DNA of 64,000 nucleotides, taken from assembly GCA_029339195.1 (NCBI GenBank), contig JAPTJF010000092.1, forward strand, positions 62,001-126,000. Direction: 5' to 3'. The notes under the pieces are model-generated. The model did no database searches. It was not told where the DNA came from and was given only the letters and a program-made list of their open reading frames with translations. Both the position numbers and the translations under genes were made by a program. Origin of the DNA: Micractinium sp. NFX-FRZ (taxonomy: Eukaryota > Chlorophyta > Trebouxiophyceae > Chlorellales > Chlorellaceae). Each line of letters begins with the position of its first letter. Positions within the stretch are counted from its first letter, which is position 1. Below are positions 46,499 through 57,475 of the stretch, piece by piece.

Positions 46499-49051
46499 TC
46501 ACCAGGCGTCTGCATTGCCGCCGCCTGCTGCCACCTCCACTGCCTCCTCGTCGCCACTGCCGGCATCCTCGCCCTCCCACTCCAGCTCCTCACCGCTGTC
46601 GCCCTCCCAACCTGCCCCATCGCTGTCCTCCTCTGTATCCGTGTATGGCTCGGGGAAGGCCTCTGCCAGCTCATCTTCCTCTAGCTGCGGCTGCCAGGCG
46701 GACAGCGGGTAGGCAGCCAGGCCCACCACATGCAGCAGCAGCTCCTGAGGCAGCTGCAGCAGCGGCGAGGCCGGCGCCGGGCCGCTGCCGCTGCGGTGGG
46801 CTGCAAGCAGCAGGGCGCGGGCGGCCGCCTGGAAGGCTGGGGGGAAGCGGCCGTGGGTGGCGGGGCTCCAGGGCTCGCGCAGCGCAGCACGCCACAGCCA
46901 CCTGCACCGGCAACTGGTGGGGAGGACAGTCAGCAGATGGGGGTAACATCGGGCGGCAGCCAGGGCGGGCAGGCGGGCAGGCAGTGAGGCGGGCAGGCAT
47001 GGAAGCAGGCAGCAAACACGCACGTGTGCACAGCACGACGTGCCCAACCTGCACGACCATGCCTGAAGCCCTGCCAAGCCCTGGCTGCAGTGCATACCCC
47101 TTCCCTCCGCCTGCCTCGAAAGCGGCCATCAACAGCGCCGCATGCCAGCCCAGCCCAGTCACGAGCTGTTGCCATCATCATCCGCGCCCCCGTCCCGCCT
47201 TCCGCACCTGTTGAAGCCCTCTAGCTGCCAGCCCGACACCACCGCCGGATCGTCGGGCGGGTAATAGTCCTGCCGCACTACCACACCCCGCTGGGGGTCG
47301 GCGCCAGCAGGCTCATCATCCTGGGAATCATCCGAGTCGGACCCTTCAGGGACGTGTGCGCGGGTGCGGATGCAGGTGCGGTAGGTGACTGGGCGGTAGC
47401 CAGCCTCCACCAGAGCCTCCATCATGAGCAGCTGCCCCTGGTGCAGCGCCTGCAGCTCCTGCATCCAGTCCACGTCAGCGTGGCGCAGCGGCCAGGCATG
47501 GTACAGGAAGGCATCATACGCCTGCAGGCGGGTGGTGGGCAAAGAAGTGGGCAGGCCGGCGTTCATGCAGGCAGTCCGGCCACCAGGCAGGCAGGCAGGC
47601 AGGCAGGAAGGCAGCAGGGCGTGGCAAGCAACACGTCGCCAGGCCAAAGCAGTATGGACAGAAAGGCAGGGCTGCGAGGCTGCGAGGGAAGGCACCACGG
47701 CTGAGCGTCCCCCGCCATGCCCTCGCCCACCGCTGCCTAAGCTACGCACTCACCATGTACCACTTTTCAATCTGCATGTCGACCAGTGCGTATAGCGGTG
47801 AGGTACACAGCTCTGCGCCATCAAGCGGCACCGGCGGCGCGCGCCCGTGCAGTAGCATGCGCAGCGCCGCGGCGTGCCGCCCGCTGGCGCCGCTGTGCGC
47901 CACCACAGCGTGCACAGCGTGCAGGTGGCCACGGAACGCTGCCGAGTGGGACACCTGCCCCCAGTTGCCATGCACTGCTTGCCGGATGAGGTCATCCCGG
48001 TAGCTGCGGTGGTCAAAGGGGGGCGATGACTCCGCCCCCTCCCGCAGCATGCACGCCGTGCCGTGCAGGCGCAGCAGCGTCGCCACCGTTGCTTCCAAGG
48101 CTGGCTCGCCTGCGCAGCACAGCAGGCACTTGAGCGCCAGGGTGCGTGGAAGGGTGCCTGCTCTGCCTGCAACGCCCAGCCACAGCACGAGCGCGTCTGC
48201 CAGGTCAGCCACAGCCGGGCTGCCGCTGGGCAGGCGCCCCAGCACACTGCACATGCTGTCCACCACTTGGCGCACGCTGCCCGCGCACGCCACTGCCGAC
48301 AGCCGGTTTTCAACGTGCAGCTGCAGGAGGCGCTGCAGCAGCCACGGCTGGCCAGCTGCCGGGCCGCCGCGGCTCTGCAGGGTCAGCAGGCGGCCCGCCG
48401 CTTCATGGGCGGCGCACTGGGCGGGAGCAGTGGCGAGCGGCAGCGCCAGCAATGCCTCCGACACCCGCTGCACCACCTGGGTGCTGCCTGCCTCGCCTGC
48501 CACGCGCTCTGCCAGCTGGCACAGGGCAGCAAAAGCCGTGTCTCGGCACGCGCCTGCTGCCACCAGCCGCCGCGCCACCGATGCTGCCCCCGCGTGCACC
48601 GCCGAGTCGAGCGCCGGCCTGGGTGGGAGTACAGCGTCATGCAACGCGGGCGGGATCCCCAAAGCCTGCATGTGCGCCTCCGTAGGACGGTCGGCTGCTA
48701 TCGCAAACGCTGGGGCAGCGCTGCGCTGGAGGGGGCAGCCTGCAGCAGGAGGGAGGGGCGGGGGGAGGCGCAGGTTGGGCGGGGTACATGTAAACAGCAT
48801 CAGACACTTCCAGGCCAACGCAGGTTGCAGTCGTGACGCACAACTCGTGGACCCAGATCACCTGCCTGCAGCAGCACTGGCACTGCCTCCTCCCAGTCAG
48901 CCAGCGCGGCGGCGTGCAGGGCCGTCAGGCCGCCGAAGCGCAGCGGCGGCTGCGGACCAGATAGAGCCGCCTGCAGCGCCGCCATGTCCCGCCGCAGCAC
49001 CGCCCGCAGCAGGCTGGGGTCTTCCTTCGTAAAGGTATTGCTTCCCATCAT
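46499..49051 (-). CDS. Ankyrin-type protein with F-box-like C-terminal motif
   Basis: Exons (minus): 49051-48862, 48739-47754, 47521-47208, 46901-46499; 630 aa, phases consistent. An ankyrin signature GGLTALHAAALADWEEAVPV lies in exon 1, with a weaker repeat-like stretch (ALDSAVHAGAASVARRLVAA) in exon 2. The long exon 2 is helical and Ala/Leu-rich and may hold degenerate repeats. Exon 4 has PWSPATHGRFPPAFQAAARA followed by SPLLQLPQELLLHVVGLA (about residues 543-560), which looks like an F-box or SOCS-like helix. It ends in a Glu/Asp-rich tail. A ubiquitin-ligase adaptor role is inference. Two adjacent ATGs open the frame; the first is used. Confidence 0.75.
47585..47607 (+). repeat. (GGCA)n microsatellite
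   Basis: Tetranucleotide run in an intron of the ankyrin-type gene. Confidence 0.8.
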
Positions 49052-50251
49052 TGAGAGGAGCCGGCGAGGGTTTGAAATTGCCGGCGAGGGATTGAAATTT
49101 CGAAGAGGGCGCCGGACCGGTCCCCTACAGCTCACAGAGATTTGATTGCATGTGAATCGTAACGATATCATTATAAGAAAAGCGACCGTGGAAGGTCCTC
49201 GTGCTGTGCACGCTGAGGCGGCGGGGCGCCGCCCGCAAATCAGTGCCAGTGGCGGGGCTGGTGCCAGCGGCAGTGAATGACCCCAGTTTCCACAATCCTT
49301 GAGGTCGTCTAAACTTCATCATTATCTGAAGCCCTATGGCATAACCGAGTGCAGCCACTTTGCTGCAATCCTTATGAACCCGCCTGCCTGCCCGCACGTG
49401 CAAGAATGAGCGCGGATGCCTTATTTGCACAAGCCAGTTGCTGCAAATGAGATAGCTTCGTAGCACTACGATATGCCAGGGGGAGGGCCGTGGGCTGCTG
49501 CATGCAATTGCCAGAGTGGGAACAGCCTACGACAAGGCTCAGCAAGTGCACGTTCAGCTTGCATGCAACGTTCCGTCAAGCCCCTGCATCGCTGCTGTGC
49601 ACACACGTGCCTACCATCACTGCTGTGTGCCCTGCATCCCTCGGAAGAAAGCTTGAAGCTGTGGCCTCTGCAACGCACCTTGCCATCGCTGCGCTGCTGC
49701 TGTGGCAACGGGGGCCAGCGGGCCCCCGGGCACCGCTGGTGCCCTTGCCACCGCATGCCCGCCCCAGATTCCCACCTGCACATCTGGCAGGCCACGATTG
49801 CCAGCAAGCGTGCAAAGGTGGTGAGGTGGTCGGTCAGGGTCCACGCTATCCTAAAGAGGCCACCCGGTTACGTCATCCACCAGTACCAGGGCCCTGTGCG
49901 CCTGCCCTTGCATGCCCAGGGCTGCGGTGTGCACCTGTTCCAGCCAGCCGTTTGGCACAATCTTTGGCCCACACATAGACATATCTTTCCAGGGCAACTG
50001 GTTCGAAAGGCGTCTGGGGGGGCGGTCTTCACCCAAGAGCCCGTTAGGGAGGGGCCAGTCTGCTCACGGGCCGAGCTGGGTGAGTTGGGCAGCGCGCTCA
50101 GCAGCAGGGCCCCAACGTGGGAGCCCTCAGCCGTTGCACAAATACATGCACAACTGCAAACGGCTCATTCCAGCCCATTTCACATAGACACACACCAAGC
50201 CGTACCTCTGGCCCGGCCCATTCGCACTTTCGGCGGGTAGGGTTCTCTGCC
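49052..50251. promoter_or_regulatory. Divergent intergenic region, ankyrin-type / formamidase
   Basis: 1.2 kb between divergent starts. A long stop-free plus-strand frame (49473-50240) has no domain, no splice logic and poor composition, so I do not call it a gene. The interval near 49130-49180 is AT-rich. Confidence 0.45.
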
Positions 50252-53200
50252 ATGACGGGCCATCGCACCTCGTGCCTCGCCCTGGGGCTCCTCCTGCTGG
50301 CGATCGGAGCCAGCGCTGCCAACTCCAGGTGCGCGATGCGCTCGCTGGTGGTCGCCGGGTCGCCGTGACCCGCAACCTGCTAGGGCAAGCCCTGGCCAAC
50401 CTGCTAGGGCAAGCCCATGGGCGTCAGCCAGGGCGTCAGCCCCTCTACCACCTGCCAGCCCACTGTCTTTACGAACGTGGCTGCGGCCCACTGGAGCCGT
50501 TTCCTCAGCTTTCCACGCGATCTGCCAATCACTGTGGCCTCTGCCTCCGCCGCTCGCCCTCCCGCCATCCTGGCATGCACCCCGCCACCCACGCCAAGGG
50601 TGCAGCCTACCATGAGTTTTTTTGGCTGCAGCCTACCACGAGACTCTTGTCCCACCCACCTAGGCGTCTGCCAGAACGCTTGAACCCTTAAACCCTCCTC
50701 ACCCTGCGCAGGCGGCTGACCCAGGTCGAGGTCGCTGCCAGCTGCCAGAAGGCGCTGCCCGCCAAGCAGACCCTGAAAGCCAACTCCAAGACCGTCACAT
50801 GGGGCTACTTCTACAAGGTGAGCAGCAAAACAAAAAGGAGGAAATTGAACGGTAGGAGAGGTATGGCATGCATCTATGGCTATTGGGTACAAGGGTGTGG
50901 CGGGAAGCATGCGTGAGCATAGCGGGGGTGCCGAGCCGGCAAGGTGCTGCCTGCGTGTGACGCCCCGCCGCTACCTGCCGCTGACGGCCCGCCACGTGTG
51001 CCCCGCCTGCCCCTGGCTTCCCGCCCCCCATGCAGGGCGTCTCGCCCTCCCTGGTGACCAAGTCTGGTGGCGAGGTGTTTGTGGAGATGGTGACCCACCA
51101 TGCGGGTGAGGAGAAGTAGAAGGCGCATGGTGGTGTGCTCAAGACTGGTGCCCTCGCTAGCGGGTGACCCTGGTCCCACCCAGGCTGCTCTCGCACTCAG
51201 AGTGTCTGCCCCCCCCACCCACCTCTGCAACTCGTCCCCTCCATGCTGCCCACGCTGTTCCTTTGCCTGCCCTCTCCAATCCTTACTGCAGGTGATGACT
51301 ACGACAAGATGATCAAGGGGGACCCGGGCCTGGAGGACATCTACAAGTGAGGCGGGGGCTGGGGGTCCACACCTCTGCTGGTTTCCTCAACCCACGCCCG
51401 AGGGCGTATTCTTCTTCTTCTTCTGAGGCGGGGGCTGCTCCTCTTGGTCAAACCCCTGCCACCTGTCTCACGGACCTGGATCATGACACAGAATAGCAAG
51501 CCCTTTGCTCTGGGTTGCCTCCTGCGCTCGCCCAGCATGCGCCTGGCTGCGCGCCGTGTCCGCAGGGAACTGGTGGAAGCAATTGTCAGGCGTTGCCTGC
51601 CTCCTGGCCCACCAAATCCATGCCCTGGTGGGACGCTGGCTTTCGGTTCTCTCGGCTCAACGCTGCTTCTTTGAATTGAAATGATTGCAGGTGGACCCAG
51701 AAGGAGGGCCAGACCATGCGCATGCGCGGCGCGCAGGGCGCCGGCGAGGGAGTGGTGAGCTGCTCGGGAGGAGCCAGCCTGCTGCGCTGCCTCTGTTGGG
51801 GGTGGCACCGCCAGCTGGCAGGGCCCGCTGCAGATCAATCAATCAACCAATCAATTGCATTTAGGGTCCACGGAGCCAGCCTGCAGCAGGACCACTCTGC
51901 TCACAGCCAGGCAGCCAGGCATATGCATGACTGCCAGACAGAGGACTCAGCATGCACGCCAGGCAGCTGCGCGGCCACCCCCGGGCATCGCTGCTGCTCC
52001 TCCCTAATCGCCCCCCTGAAGGCGTAGTGCCCCTCCTTGCCGCCCCCCTTGCCCGCAGCACGTCATGACTGGCCCCATCCACGTGTGCGGCGCCGAGCCT
52101 GGCGACGTCCTGCAGGCAAGTTGCGGGGGGCGCACCTTCAGCACCCTGCGCAGGCAGGACCGGGGCCATCATGCCTCACCCCGCCCTGCGGCATGCCCTG
52201 TCAGCTGCCAGTATTGTATCGCTACCCCCCCATCCCCCATATGCCGCCTTCCTGCTTACGATTTCGTACCCTCCTTCCCGTCCCGCCGCTGCAGGTGGAC
52301 ATCCTGTCTCTGTCCCCCCGCAAGAACCCCAGCACCGGCAAGACCTGTGAGTGGGGGGCAGCAGGGGCGGGTCACATGCAGGTGGCACGACCGGGGCCGC
52401 CCTGGGGCCACTTGCCTGCATGCCTTCCACACAGTGCACACACACCAGCACTCTGCACCCGCCGCCCTTTGGCTGTCCTTGCGCACCGTTGCATGCCAGC
52501 CCGCTTGCAGACTCGTAAGCAATGCCTCCCACTCATGCCCCTCCCTCCTCCTGCAGATGGCAGCAACGCCGCTGCCGGCTGGGGCTACCACGTACGTCTC
52601 AGCGTGTTGCATCCGCCTGCCCTGCCTGCCTGCCCTGGATGGCTCTGGACTCTGCATATTTGCCCCATCGCCTGCCTCAGCATGCACTTGGCAATCAGCT
52701 CGCGCTCCACTTGCCCGCTGGGCATGGCTCACACCCGCCCTGCCTCACCTTGCCCGCCCGCCGCCCCCATGCAGTTCCGTGCCGGCTTCAAGGACGGCGA
52801 CAAGCGCGAGGTCATCACCATCTGTGCGTTTGAAAAGCCACGGACACAGCACAGATGGGCATGCCGCCAGGCCACGGGCAGCTTGCTCTGGCTGCTTGTC
52901 AGCCACCTGCATGTGTGGCCTGCTTGCCAGGAACCCTAACCTTCGAGGGGGGGTCTCAAAGTCTGTGCCTGTGGCCTGCCCTTTTCCCTGACTGACTGCA
53001 GACGAGGTCAAGAAGGATAAGAAGAGTGGCCAGATTTACGTCGAGCCGGACTACAGCTTCAGGTGCCTGCCGTGCAGTGCTGTGCCGTGCTGTGGTGCAC
53101 CAACGTGGAGGAGGATGTGTTCTGCTGTGGCGTGGTGTAGTGTTGAAGCAGGGGAATGGCCAGCGGTGTCTCATTCAAGAGGCCCACCCAGGTGAGATGC

Positions 53201-56200
53201 CTGGCAAGCCATGGCATCCCTGCAGCCAAGCTCGTGGTTGTTGCCAACTCAGCGCGTGGTTGTTGCCAACTCAACGCGTGCCCTAACATACTCTCAACCC
53301 CCTGCGCCCACTGTCCCCTCCCCTGCCCCCCGCCTCACTGCTCTCCAGGTTTGCGGGTGGCCCCACCGGCTACCCTGGCCCCACCACCCCCTGCGCCACC
53401 GAGAAGGGCGCCATGCCCCGCACCCACCCAGGCTTTGGCAAGGTGTGGAGCGCCGCCAGCCGCACCTACTCCGGCACAAAGGTCCCCTGCAACGGCGGCA
53501 ACCAGACCTGGAGCGGTGAGCTTGCTTGCTTGGGCTGGCTGACTGGTTTGCTTGCTTGCTTGCTTGCTTGGTCTGGCTTGGTTTCGGTGCGTGGATCAGC
53601 TGGGGATGTGCAGCTGCAACCCAGCATGGGCACACTGGGGCGCACGCCAGGCAGGGGTGCGCTAGAACGCTTGGTGCTTATAAGCATGCGTTCACTCCAA
53701 GGTGCACACCCTGCTGTGGCGCTGCCCTCGGAACCCAACCTAATGCCTTGGTGCCTCCCGCCCTCCTGCCTCCCGCAGGCTACTACTACCCCGGTGCGTG
53801 GCGCTGCTGCCATTTCTTTTGGCCTGCCTGCCAGCTGGATGGCAGCATCAGTCTGGTGGTGATTGTGATGGGCAGCTTGGCATGCAGCAGCAGCAGCAGC
53901 ATTGGTTGCCTCCCTCAGCAGCAGCCGGGAGCGGGCTGACATGGCCGTGTGCTGCATGCAGGGCAGCAAAGACAGAGCGGCGCCGGCAGCAGCTTGCCCC
54001 AGCGCTGGAGCTACTGACGGTGCTGCAACTGCTGGCCGCTCCTCTGGCTGTCTGCCGTCCACTGACTAGCTGCCCTGTCATGCTGAGCACGCTGCTGCAG
54101 GCGTGATCACCCCCCACCCCACCGGCACTGAGAACTACAACATCCGGGGTGAGTGCTGCCGACTATCATGTGCAGTGGCAGGTTGTTTGGGGGCATGGCC
54201 GCTGTAGGTGGACGAGCACTGTCAACGGCCTGCCAGCAACCTGCCTGCCTGCCAGCACAGGCGGGCTGCGAGGGCCTGCTGCCCGCACCCCTTGCCAGCC
54301 CAGCTAGCGGCACTGACACTCTATCTCATCGCGTCGCTGCAGGCAAGTTCAAGGTCCCAGCCAACCTGCACATTGGCAACATCGGCCTGGCGCCCAACAC
54401 CGACGACGCCGTCAACTCGATCCCCCCCATGGTCACCGGCGGGTGAGCAGGCCGCCAAGCCGCTAACAGCGGGTGCCACCAGTGAGGGCAACTATGCACG
54501 GTACAAGCTTTGCCTGTGCCCGGTCGTGCTGCTGCCCCCCGCCTGCCAACCAGCCTGCAGCCCCTTTCTCGACCCTCTTGCCCCACCTGCCCTCCCACAC
54601 CCCTGCGGCGTCTGACGCTCCGCCCATTCCTGCCCTCCCCCACCCCCTGTCCCATGCTGCAGCAACATGGACAACAGGTGAGGGTGGGGCCCCAGCAAAA
54701 AGTGGGATCCAGGCAGGACATGGCATGGCACTGTGTGCCCTGCAAGCGACACGGGGGCATGAACAAAACCATGGTGCACATATGTATCAGGAGCAGTGGG
54801 GCCCGATCCACCCATTGCGCCGCCCACCTCGCCTCCTGCCAGCTTCCCACCTGTGCGCTGCGCTGCCCAACCTGGCAACCACCCACCTACCCCCCCACAC
54901 ACACACTGCTGCTGCTGCTGCTGCCGCTGCCCTTCCCCTGCAGGCGCGTGGCCGCTGGCAGCACTCTGTACCTGCCTGTGCAGGTGGCGGGTGCCCTCCT
55001 GTCCATGGGTGATGCCCACACTGCACAGGTGAGCACGGTTCCGCCAGTGCTCGGGTGGGGCAGTGGTTGGCAGGGAGTGCCTGCCAAGGCATTGCCACTG
55101 CTGGCAGCAGCGGCCAAGGGCAAGAGGTGCCAGGGCCCAGGGGCTGCCAGTCAGCAGGCAAACCCATGCACACAATGGCCCCTCATCACCTCCGGGCACC
55201 TGCCCGCCACAAGGTGCTTTTGAACACCGCGCGGGCAAAACCCGCGGCCGCGTGCACTCACCCCACCCACCCAAATTTATTCAAGCCTTTGCATGCAACA
55301 CTCTCCCACACTCTCTCGCTACCCTGCCCTCCCCTCCCTGTCTGAACTCCCGCCTGCCCCAGGGCGACTCCGAGCTGGACGGCACTGGCGTGGAGACAAG
55401 CATCAACGGCCGCTTCAAGCTGACCCTGCACAAGAAGGGCCGCCTGCCCCGCTTTGTGCGCGCCCTCTCCTTCCCCCTCATCGAGACCAAGGACAGCTGG
55501 GTGGTGCAGGTGGGGGGGGCAGGGCGGGAGTGGGGGGCAGGCACCGTGCTTTCAACCGTGGGACCAAGGCGGCACAGCCCTGCATCCGCAGCCTTTGCCC
55601 TGCCCCCCCGTGTGCACGGCTGCAAGCCGCCCAGGCCCCAGGCTGCAGTCCAACATCCTCCTGCCTGTCGGTTTCCTCAACAGGGCTACACGTACAAGGA
55701 CTACCTGACCGAGCTGAAGGACCCCCAGAACGCCATCTTCTCCGCATCCTCCATCGACCGCGCCATGACCGTGGCCTGTGAGCGGGGCTGGGCAGACCCC
55801 GAGGCGGTGTGCTGCAGGGAGGCACTGCCGGGACGGGGTCTGGCAGAGGCGGCGTGCATGTGGGGCTGAAGCAGGGGGCCTGGCCTGCCTGCCCGGCTGG
55901 TTGCCTGGTTGACAGTGCCTCGTGCTCTAGAGCCCCGTCCACAACCGCCCTGCATACCAGGCACACATGGCATTACAGTCTCCACAGCATTTACCGAGGA
56001 CAAACTGCTCAAGCGGGAGTGCGCCTGGCCCTCCACAATGCCCTGCAGACCAGAACACCCGTGACTGGATGATGGCGACCATGGGCCTTACCGAGGACGA
56101 GGCCATCACCGCCATCACCATTGTGAGTGGTGGGGCGCTGACTCAGCACGCCTGAGCTGGGTGCAGAGCATGCAAGGGCGCGAATGTGGCAAGCGCGGCG

Positions 56201-56843
56201 CAGGCGAGGACAGAAGAAGAGTGTGTATTGCCAATCGCGGATGGCCGCCCACGCGGGGCGGCAGCGCAGCAGGCGGGCTGGCGCCAGCGGGTGGGCCAGC
56301 AGTCAGGCATGTTTGCGCCTGCCAGTGAACACCCGGCTGCCTGCAGCGTCCCCCGCCCACTCCCCGGTGCCTCACATTGTGTGCCTGGCGCCATCTTTGT
56401 TTGATTTCGCGAAAACTGCAGGCGGTCGACTTTGGCATCACGCAGGTTGTGGACGGAAACTTTGGGGTGAGGCACATGTGCTGCACGGCATGCGTCGCCA
56501 CTCATCACACTGCCGCAAGAAAGCACTGCGTTTCATCCAAGTGCCTGCCTCTTGTGTGCGCCGTGCTGTGTGGCGTAGCGCTGCTCTGCTGCGATGTGTG
56601 ATGCGATGGCGCAGCGCTGCTGTGCTGTGCCGGCTGCATTGCACGATGCAGCGTGGCGCTTCGCTGCACAGCGCGTCGCTCTGCTGGCGGTGCAATGCAG
56701 TGCAGTCCTGAGGTGCCCCAGCGCACGCCTCCTCCTCCCCAACATGCATGCCCCCGGCTGAGGTGCTGCCCTGATTCGTGCCTGTGCTGCTGCCGCAGGT
56801 GCACGCTATCATCCCCAAGTCTGTGTTCAAGCCCAAGCCTTAG
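50252..56843 (+). CDS. Acetamidase/formamidase family protein, secreted
   Basis: FmdA/AmdA family hydrolase expected to convert formamide or acetamide to the acid and ammonia. 21 exons: 50252-50328, 50712-50817, 51036-51105, 51292-51346, 51691-51754, 52059-52115, 52295-52346, 52557-52591, 52775-52823, 53002-53062, 53349-53515, 53779-53793, 54101-54148, 54343-54442, 54663-54677, 54944-55028, 55363-55509, 55684-55777, 56049-56122, 56422-56466, 56799-56843; 486 aa. Family motifs: TGPIHVCGAEPGDVLQVDIL, YGSNAAAGWGYHF, PTGTENYNIRGKFKVP, LPVQVAGALLSMGDAHTAQG, AVDFGITQVVDGNFGVHAII. The N-terminus (LALGLLLLAIGASA) is a signal peptide, unusual for a family known mostly as cytosolic. Two exons are only 15 nt long. 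Intron 6 has a GC donor at 52116. Extracellular or vacuolar nitrogen scavenging would fit, as inference. Confidence 0.92.
51834..51900 (-). repeat. Second (TTGA)n-tailed element end
   Basis: On the minus strand: GGCTCCGTGGACCC, then TAAATG, then TTGATTG repeats. It resembles 40285-40364 beyond the microsatellite itself. Located in intron 5 of the formamidase gene. Confidence 0.55.
53231..53276 (+). repeat. 22-bp tandem duplication
   Basis: Two nearly identical units starting CGTGGTTGTTGCC in a formamidase intron. Confidence 0.8.
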
Positions 56844-57324
56844 AGAGCCAGCCTCGGCTCGGCCAAGGTGCAATCAAGTGGCGAGGGTGCGCGCACCCTC
56901 CTCTGCCCTCTGGCCCATCTCCCTCGGCCCCGTTGAACACTTTCTGCGCGCGTGCAAGTGGGCGCACGCCTCCTCCTGAATTCTTTCACGCCCCTGCCCA
57001 ACTGCTCTTCGAGGCACCCCGATCATGCGCCCTGCATCCCGTACTCCTTCACGACCCGTTCTGTGCCTCCCCACCTACCCCGACCTACTCTGTGCAACAT
57101 CAGTTGAGCTCCGCTTGCACTGCTTCCCCTGGCCAACACCGTTGCTGCATGCCTTGTATTAGCTCCTGTACATTGCCGAACCGCACCCCGCAACCGCCGC
57201 CCCTGCCTGCACCTGCACTTGTACCCCACAAGTATTCTTAGCCACGTCTTCCAAGATGCACCCTTGGCCGCCCGCGTGCCTGATTGGCAGGCGCTTGGCC
57301 ACGGCCTCTGCTGTTGGCTTCACA

Positions 57325-57329
57325 TGTAA
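57325..57329 (+). promoter_or_regulatory. Poly(A) signal TGTAA for formamidase gene
   Basis: About 480 nt past the formamidase stop, and only about 146 nt from the facing BOP1 stop. Confidence 0.6.
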
Positions 57330-57347
57330 CACACAGGTTGCAACAAG

Positions 57348-57352
57348 TTACA
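57348..57352 (-). promoter_or_regulatory. Poly(A) signal TGTAA for BOP1
   Basis: TTACA on the plus strand, 123 nt past the BOP1 stop at 57476. Confidence 0.65.
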
Positions 57353-57475
57353 TATCTCACACGAAACCGGTGCCACGGAGCCGTGCATGCGGAGGGCTGT
57401 GACGCACTGCCGCCGCTTGCACGCATAGCTGGTCCACTGCCGCCCTGCTGGCTGGAGGGCGAGGGTGCGTCGTGC

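Larger units (their letters stand above)
56844..57475. other. Convergent 3' intergenic region, formamidase / BOP1
   Basis: 632 bp between facing stops. TGTAA for the formamidase is at 57325-57329 and minus-strand TGTAA for BOP1 at 57348-57352, so each transcript probably runs close to or past the other's signal. Confidence 0.6.

Noticed and set aside
49473..50240. Long plus-strand open frame in the ankyrin/formamidase interval
   Set aside because: No domain, no signal, biased GC-driven composition. Long stop-free frames are expected by chance at this GC content.
50252..56843. Formamidase as the missing kynurenine formamidase partner of the TDO-like fusion
   Set aside because: The FmdA/AmdA family acts on formamide or acetamide and is unrelated to kynurenine formamidase. 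The gene is also 39 kb away, so a pathway link is not supported.
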